Source: a virus. Taken from it: a stretch of DNA of 30,466 bases. The position numbers and the translations under genes were made by a program. The notes below the pieces were generated by a model. That model worked only from the letters and a program-made list of their open reading frames with translations, made no database searches and was not told where the DNA came from. Below are positions 26,576 to 30,466 of this stretch, piece after piece. The first letter of the stretch is position 1, and the number at the start of each line of letters is the position of its first letter. The stretch covers positions 1-30,466 of the IMG/VR virus record IMGVR_UViG_3300007276_000191; one strand, 5' to 3'.

Positions 26576-28256
26576 TGCGATGTCTAACCGGCTGGATGAT
26601 CTTGAGATTCTAGCCGCAACCCTATCTGGTAGTCTCAAGCCTGCCGTTTATGGTGTCATTGACAGGGTTGATAAGATAGACGGCGAGCTAGTGCCTAACG
26701 TACTAAGATGCTGGAAGGGCAAGATTGGCGAAATGGTTCCGACTAATGAAGAGCCTGATGTTCTTCTGGTTGAGAAGCTGGAGCCGCTGATACTGAAGCA
26801 CAAGAAGTATAAATGCCTATTTGGCGGTCGTGGCGGCATGAAGACGCGCTTTGCCCAAAATGTAATGGTTAGCCAAGTATCATCCACAGGCTGTAAGGCA
26901 TACGCGCTTAGGGAGCGAATGACAGCGCTAAAGGAATCTATCTATTCCGGTATTGAAACAACTATCAAGAAAATGAACGTAGGAGGATTTCTGCCGGTTC
27001 CATCCCGTTGGGAGATACGCCATTCATCAAAAGGTAAATTCGTGTTTGGTGGTATGCAAAATATCATCGACATGAAAGGAACTTCAGACTTTAAATACTT
27101 TTTGATGGAAGAGTCAGAGAAAACCAGTCAGAACACTATCGACACGTTAGGCCCAACTCTTAGGGATGTGCAAGGCGCTGAACTCTGGTATCTATGGAAT
27201 ACAGCAAGCTCTGAAGACCCGATGTCAAAAGAATTCATTACGCCGTATCAAGCAGCTTTAGATCGAGATGGATTCTATGAAGATGAATACCACTATATCG
27301 TTAAACTAACGTACAAAGACAATCCTTGGTTTGAGCATGATGAATCACTTCAGGCTGAAATAAGCAAAGACCGTGAAAAGGTTAAAAAGCGCATTATGAG
27401 CAAAGCAAGGTTTAACGGTATCTGGAACGGTGACTTTAACGACAATTGCGCCACTTCGATTATTCAGGAAGACTGGTTCGAGGCGTGCATTGATGCTCAT
27501 AAGAAGCTGGGCTTTGAAGGTCGAGGTTTAAGTGTTGCTACTGCCGATCCTTCTGATGTTGGCTCTGACCCGTTCGGGTTTAGTATTCGCACCGGAGTTG
27601 TATTTAGTCACATTCAAGAGATTGATGGCGAGAATGGCAACCGGAAAATGGATGAAGCTTGTAAGCTGGCAGTTTTAAATCAGGTTGATTCATTCGGATA
27701 TGATGCAGACGGACTAGGCGCAACGCTTCGAGATAACGTATCAGCGGCATTCAATGGTAAGAATGTAAAGATAAACGCATACAAAGGTTCTGAGTCGCCA
27801 CACAATCCAGATGGCGAGTTTAAGTCTCAAGTATCAAACCTGAACAACAATGCCAAGCGCCTATTGATTAAAGACGTACTGAAGAACAAGAAAGCTCAGA
27901 ACATCACCGAGTTTGCCGACCGTGTTTACAGAACGTATGAGGCCGTGGTAGAGGGTAAGTATTACGACCCTGAAACATTGGTGAGCTTCGATTCTGAAAC
28001 GATAGAGCCGCGCATGATGCAAAAGCTGAAAGCTGAGGCGTGCAAGGTGCCTGTCAAGTCTGGCCCTACGGTTCAATTTTACACAAAGCCGGAAATGAGG
28101 AAGGGCGTCACAATGCCTGACGGAAAGCGAATGGTAATACCGTCGCCAAACCTTTTTGATTCGGTTATAATTTCATTTGACAATGATTGTAATATCATTC
28201 ATAGGGAAGAAAAGCCGCTAGATTCGGTTTATGTAAATCCCGTGAACTATTGGTGA
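26568..28256 (+). CDS. terL: Terminase large subunit (packaging ATPase/nuclease)
   Basis: This 562-residue protein has the two TerL domains. The ATPase has a Walker A-like FGGRGGMKT (residues 85-93) and Walker B YFLMEESE (177-184). The RNase-H-like nuclease has ATADPSDVGSD (Asp327), FGYDADGLG (Asp379/381) and NLFDSVII near the C-terminus as third acidic site. It pumps DNA into the procapsid through the portal and cuts concatemers. The residue before the Walker Lys is Met instead of the usual small residue. ATG 26568 overlaps the previous stop; ATG 26580 is an alternative. Confidence 0.93.
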   Translation: MGSAMSNRLDDLEILAATLSGSLKPAVYGVIDRVDKIDGELVPNVLRCWKGKIGEMVPTNEEPDVLLVEKLEPLILKHKKYKCLFGGRGGMKTRFAQNVMVSQVSSTGCKAYALRERMTALKESIYSGIETTIKKMNVGGFLPVPSRWEIRHSSKGKFVFGGMQNIIDMKGTSDFKYFLMEESEKTSQNTIDTLGPTLRDVQGAELWYLWNTASSEDPMSKEFITPYQAALDRDGFYEDEYHYIVKLTYKDNPWFEHDESLQAEISKDREKVKKRIMSKARFNGIWNGDFNDNCATSIIQEDWFEACIDAHKKLGFEGRGLSVATADPSDVGSDPFGFSIRTGVVFSHIQEIDGENGNRKMDEACKLAVLNQVDSFGYDADGLGATLRDNVSAAFNGKNVKINAYKGSESPHNPDGEFKSQVSNLNNNAKRLLIKDVLKNKKAQNITEFADRVYRTYEAVVEGKYYDPETLVSFDSETIEPRMMQKLKAEACKVPVKSGPTVQFYTKPEMRKGVTMPDGKRMVIPSPNLFDSVIISFDNDCNIIHREEKPLDSVYVNPVNYW

Positions 28257-28260
28257 GATA

Positions 28261-30390
28261 ATGAGAGCAGCTACAGAAACGCTAACAGATTTCCGAAAGG
28301 CTTACTCAGCGGAGTATGACCTACGTCAGCAAGTTATAGCTGATTTAGAGTTTGCGCTCATTCCTGGTATGCAGTGGGCTGGATCGGACGCTAAACAATG
28401 GGCAAATAAACCGAAGCCAGAAAACAACAAACTCTTTAAAAATATCATGGCGATCGTCGGACGATTCCAAGAAGCTGAATTTGGCGCGCGTATTTCAAGC
28501 GCAAGCGATGAGGCTACTGATGATGATGCTGAGACGCTGCAAAAGTTATGGCGCAACGACTTCAATGGCTCTGATGGCGCAGATGCTATCAATAAAGCGT
28601 TTGAGGAAGCCGCCTTCGGTGGATTCGGTGCGTACAAAGAGGTAGCGAAGTACGAAGATGAAGAAGACCCACAAGATGACCAGCAATACCTATCCTTTGA
28701 AATGATTGGATCGGCTGCGTCTAGCGTGTTTTTCAATGCTGGTGCCTTGCGTCGTGACAAGACGGACGCAACTCAGGGATGGCACTTGCAGCGAGTTAAT
28801 CGTGAGAAGACAGAGGAAGAATACGGTGTTGATTTTAGTTCGTTTCCGGCTGGAACAATAACCAACGGTGACTTTTCTTGGATTTGCGGCGATGGTGGCC
28901 GCGATGTCTATATTGCCCACTACTATGAGTTGGTCAGTAAAACCATTGTCGAATACTCGGTTTACGATGCCGAGGGCGGTACTTTCTTAATCACCAAAGA
29001 TGGTCGAAAATACATTGGGCCAGATGGTGAGCGAATCGAAAAGGAAGACGTAGACCTAATACTCGAAGTAAACGAATACGACGAAAAGCGCCGTAAAGTT
29101 AAGTTTGTCGAATACGCGATTATGTCAGGTGATAAGTATCTGACCAAGCCAGCCAAGCTACCGTTTAAGAATATCCCGCTGATTCCGATGTACGGATACC
29201 ATCACGAGATTAATGGCATTGAGTTCTACTGTGGTGAGGTTTGCCGCCAGCGAGATTCCCAACGGTTCTTGAATATGGGTTTTGGCGCACTGATGGAAAT
29301 CTTATCAGAGCCGCAAGTGGCTAAGCCTGAGTATCTGCCAGAGCAAATGCAACGACACGGACAAGCAAGGGCCGAGCAATCAGTAATAAACCGCCCATTC
29401 TTATTAAGCGATCCTGTAAGAGACTCCAACGGTAATATCTTTCATGTTGGCCCAATTGGTCGGTACGAGCCACCAGAGGCGCGCTCAGGGCTTGTGACGA
29501 GCTTACAGTTCTTATCTGAGAACATTCAAGAACAGTCGGCAAACGGTCAAGCAACACTCCCTAGCAACTCTAGTGCTTCTGCAATTCAGCAAGTAAACGA
29601 GCGTACTGATGATGCGTTCCTACCGTTAATGACCTCTGCCTCAAGCTCTATTCGTGTTGCGTGTCGAACTTGGATACCAGCAGCGCAGCAGCTTTACTTT
29701 ACTAATCCCCGCAAACGTCGCGGCATGGAAGAAGACGGCAACTACGTTCAGATTGAAACAATGGTTCCGTCATACGATAAGCAACGCGATGTGTACGGCG
29801 CAACAAAGAACACGGCTCGTGGGCGCTATGATGTGTCTATCAAACAAGGTGAGAGTTACAGAACAAAGAAAGATGCTGAAAGAAGCGCAGCAATTGAAAT
29901 CTTACAATACGCTGACTCTGGCACTCCATTGGGGCAGATGGCGCTACTAAGCGCAATCACTAACACCACTGGCGAAGGTATGCAGGATATGCGTACTCTG
30001 GCACGTATTCAGCAAGTGCAGTCTCTAGTTCAGCAGGCGCTACCATTGCTTATGAATGGATACCCACCTGAAAAGCTAGGTATTCGCTCCGAGGAAGAGC
30101 TAGCAATTATGCAAATCACTATTCAGCAAGCTATGCAGGCTCAACAGCAGCAGAACCCGCAATTGCAGGCGCTAGCTATGGAGGGTCAGGCCAGAATAAT
30201 GGAAGGTCAGGCGGCGATGGTCGATAAGCAAGTTGATATGTTCAATGCTGAAACTAAGCGCTTCGAGGCAATCCAGAAAGCGCAGAAGCTAGGGATGGAC
30301 GCCAATAAGACTATGGCTGATATTGAAGGCCAGCAAATCAAGAATGCTACAGACCTAGCAAAACTAACTTCTGGAATGGTTTATCAGTAA
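28261..30390 (+). CDS. Portal protein (P22 gp1-like)
   Basis: This 709-residue protein is close to the length of P22 portal (725). Typical segments are LTDFRKAYSAEYDLRQQVIA and IPGMQWAGSDAKQWANKPKP at the N-terminus, a central MYGYHHEINGIEFYCGEVCR, and a C-terminal Gln/Met/Ala-rich helical barrel region (QQAMQAQQQQNPQLQALAME). It forms the dodecameric ring for DNA passage. It begins five bases after terL and is followed by a terminator. Confidence 0.92.
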   Translation: MRAATETLTDFRKAYSAEYDLRQQVIADLEFALIPGMQWAGSDAKQWANKPKPENNKLFKNIMAIVGRFQEAEFGARISSASDEATDDDAETLQKLWRNDFNGSDGADAINKAFEEAAFGGFGAYKEVAKYEDEEDPQDDQQYLSFEMIGSAASSVFFNAGALRRDKTDATQGWHLQRVNREKTEEEYGVDFSSFPAGTITNGDFSWICGDGGRDVYIAHYYELVSKTIVEYSVYDAEGGTFLITKDGRKYIGPDGERIEKEDVDLILEVNEYDEKRRKVKFVEYAIMSGDKYLTKPAKLPFKNIPLIPMYGYHHEINGIEFYCGEVCRQRDSQRFLNMGFGALMEILSEPQVAKPEYLPEQMQRHGQARAEQSVINRPFLLSDPVRDSNGNIFHVGPIGRYEPPEARSGLVTSLQFLSENIQEQSANGQATLPSNSSASAIQQVNERTDDAFLPLMTSASSSIRVACRTWIPAAQQLYFTNPRKRRGMEEDGNYVQIETMVPSYDKQRDVYGATKNTARGRYDVSIKQGESYRTKKDAERSAAIEILQYADSGTPLGQMALLSAITNTTGEGMQDMRTLARIQQVQSLVQQALPLLMNGYPPEKLGIRSEEELAIMQITIQQAMQAQQQQNPQLQALAMEGQARIMEGQAAMVDKQVDMFNAETKRFEAIQKAQKLGMDANKTMADIEGQQIKNATDLAKLTSGMVYQ

Positions 30391-30410
30391 CCTAACCAGC
30401 CAATAAGAAG

Positions 30411-30432
30411 ACCGGCCATGTGCCGGTTTTTT
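30411..30432 (+). terminator. Rho-independent terminator after the portal gene
   Basis: ACCGGC/GCCGGT stem with loop CATGT and a T-run at 30427-30432. It would end or attenuate the packaging transcript before the next (coat/scaffold) genes. Confidence 0.9.
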
Positions 30433-30434
30433 CG

Positions 30435-30461
30435 TTTATAGACAAAAGTTGCACTTGTCAA
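30435..30461. promoter_or_regulatory. Possible promoter/operator at the window end
   Basis: An imperfect palindrome GACAAAAGTTGCACTTGTC (30441-30459) lies just past the terminator. On the minus strand TTGACA (30461-30456) and TATAAA (30440-30435) are 15 bases apart. On the plus strand TTGCAC at 30449 could be a -35 whose -10 lies beyond the window. Confidence 0.3.
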
Positions 30462-30466
30462 TGATA

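Noticed and set aside
1-30466. CRISPR arrays or insertion sequences
   Set aside because: No regularly spaced direct repeats and no transposase-like reading frame were seen.

Overview
The window is a contiguous piece of a tailed double-stranded DNA phage genome, most like a P22-type short-tailed phage (podovirus) of a gammaproteobacterium. The evidence is the order terminase small subunit, terminase large subunit, 709-residue portal at the right end, and ejection-type proteins plus a beta-helix tailspike at the left end. Scaffold, coat and tail-hub genes are not in the window; they would lie between its right and left ends if the genome is circularly permuted. No integrase, lysis-lysogeny repressor or phage RNA polymerase was seen. 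The host genus cannot be fixed from the sequence alone.

Layout. (1) 1-5990: end of an upstream gene, three ejection/internal-virion type proteins and a tailspike, each joined to the next by TAATG stop/start overlaps. (2) 6035-6519: two hairpins and an M15-type peptidase (probable endolysin). (3) 8782-6509, leftward: a tightly overlapping operon of seven small accessory genes including YopX-like and DUF1353-like proteins. (4) 9001-13174, rightward: small early genes, a patch of broken genes (a frameshifted small gene, an HNH fragment, a DNA methyltransferase with an in-frame TGA), then a replication-initiator-like protein. (5) 13176-18470: DnaB-type helicase, Erf annealing protein, YqaJ/lambda-Exo nuclease, SSB and MazG-like genes, interrupted by small ORFs that end in attC-like imperfect palindromes. 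(6) 18473-22625: small nin-type genes (NinB-like, Lar-like, NinG), an HNH homing endonuclease and small ORFs. (7) 22666-23545: tRNA-Arg(UCU) followed by about 800 nt of highly structured, essentially non-coding DNA with a strong pseudoknot. (8) 23658-24650: membrane and holin-like genes. (9) 24544-25503: short divergent genes. (10) 25634-30390: terminase and portal, then a terminator.

Three non-coding systems stand out. First, eleven copies of a bipartite promoter element occur (block TTGGCGC, then exactly 13 bases from block start to the TCCTAC core, then about 18-20 bases to a TATAAT-like box, often followed by ATCAACTA). Nine lie just upstream of early/middle genes on the correct strand; one is inside the replication gene and one overlaps an attC-like site. 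They look like one regulon under an unidentified phage or host factor. Second, five attC-like sites, three sharing the 11-mer TGAAGTGTTAT, lie at or just after the stop codons of small ORFs, as in integron gene cassettes. Third, the large structured RNA beside a phage tRNA resembles in setting and size the giant ornate phage RNAs such as GOLLD and ROOL.

Functionally, the early/middle half provides replication (initiator-like protein, DnaB), recombination (Erf, Exo, SSB, NinB/NinG-like) and many small host-interaction genes. The late half provides packaging, ejection, adsorption and lysis.
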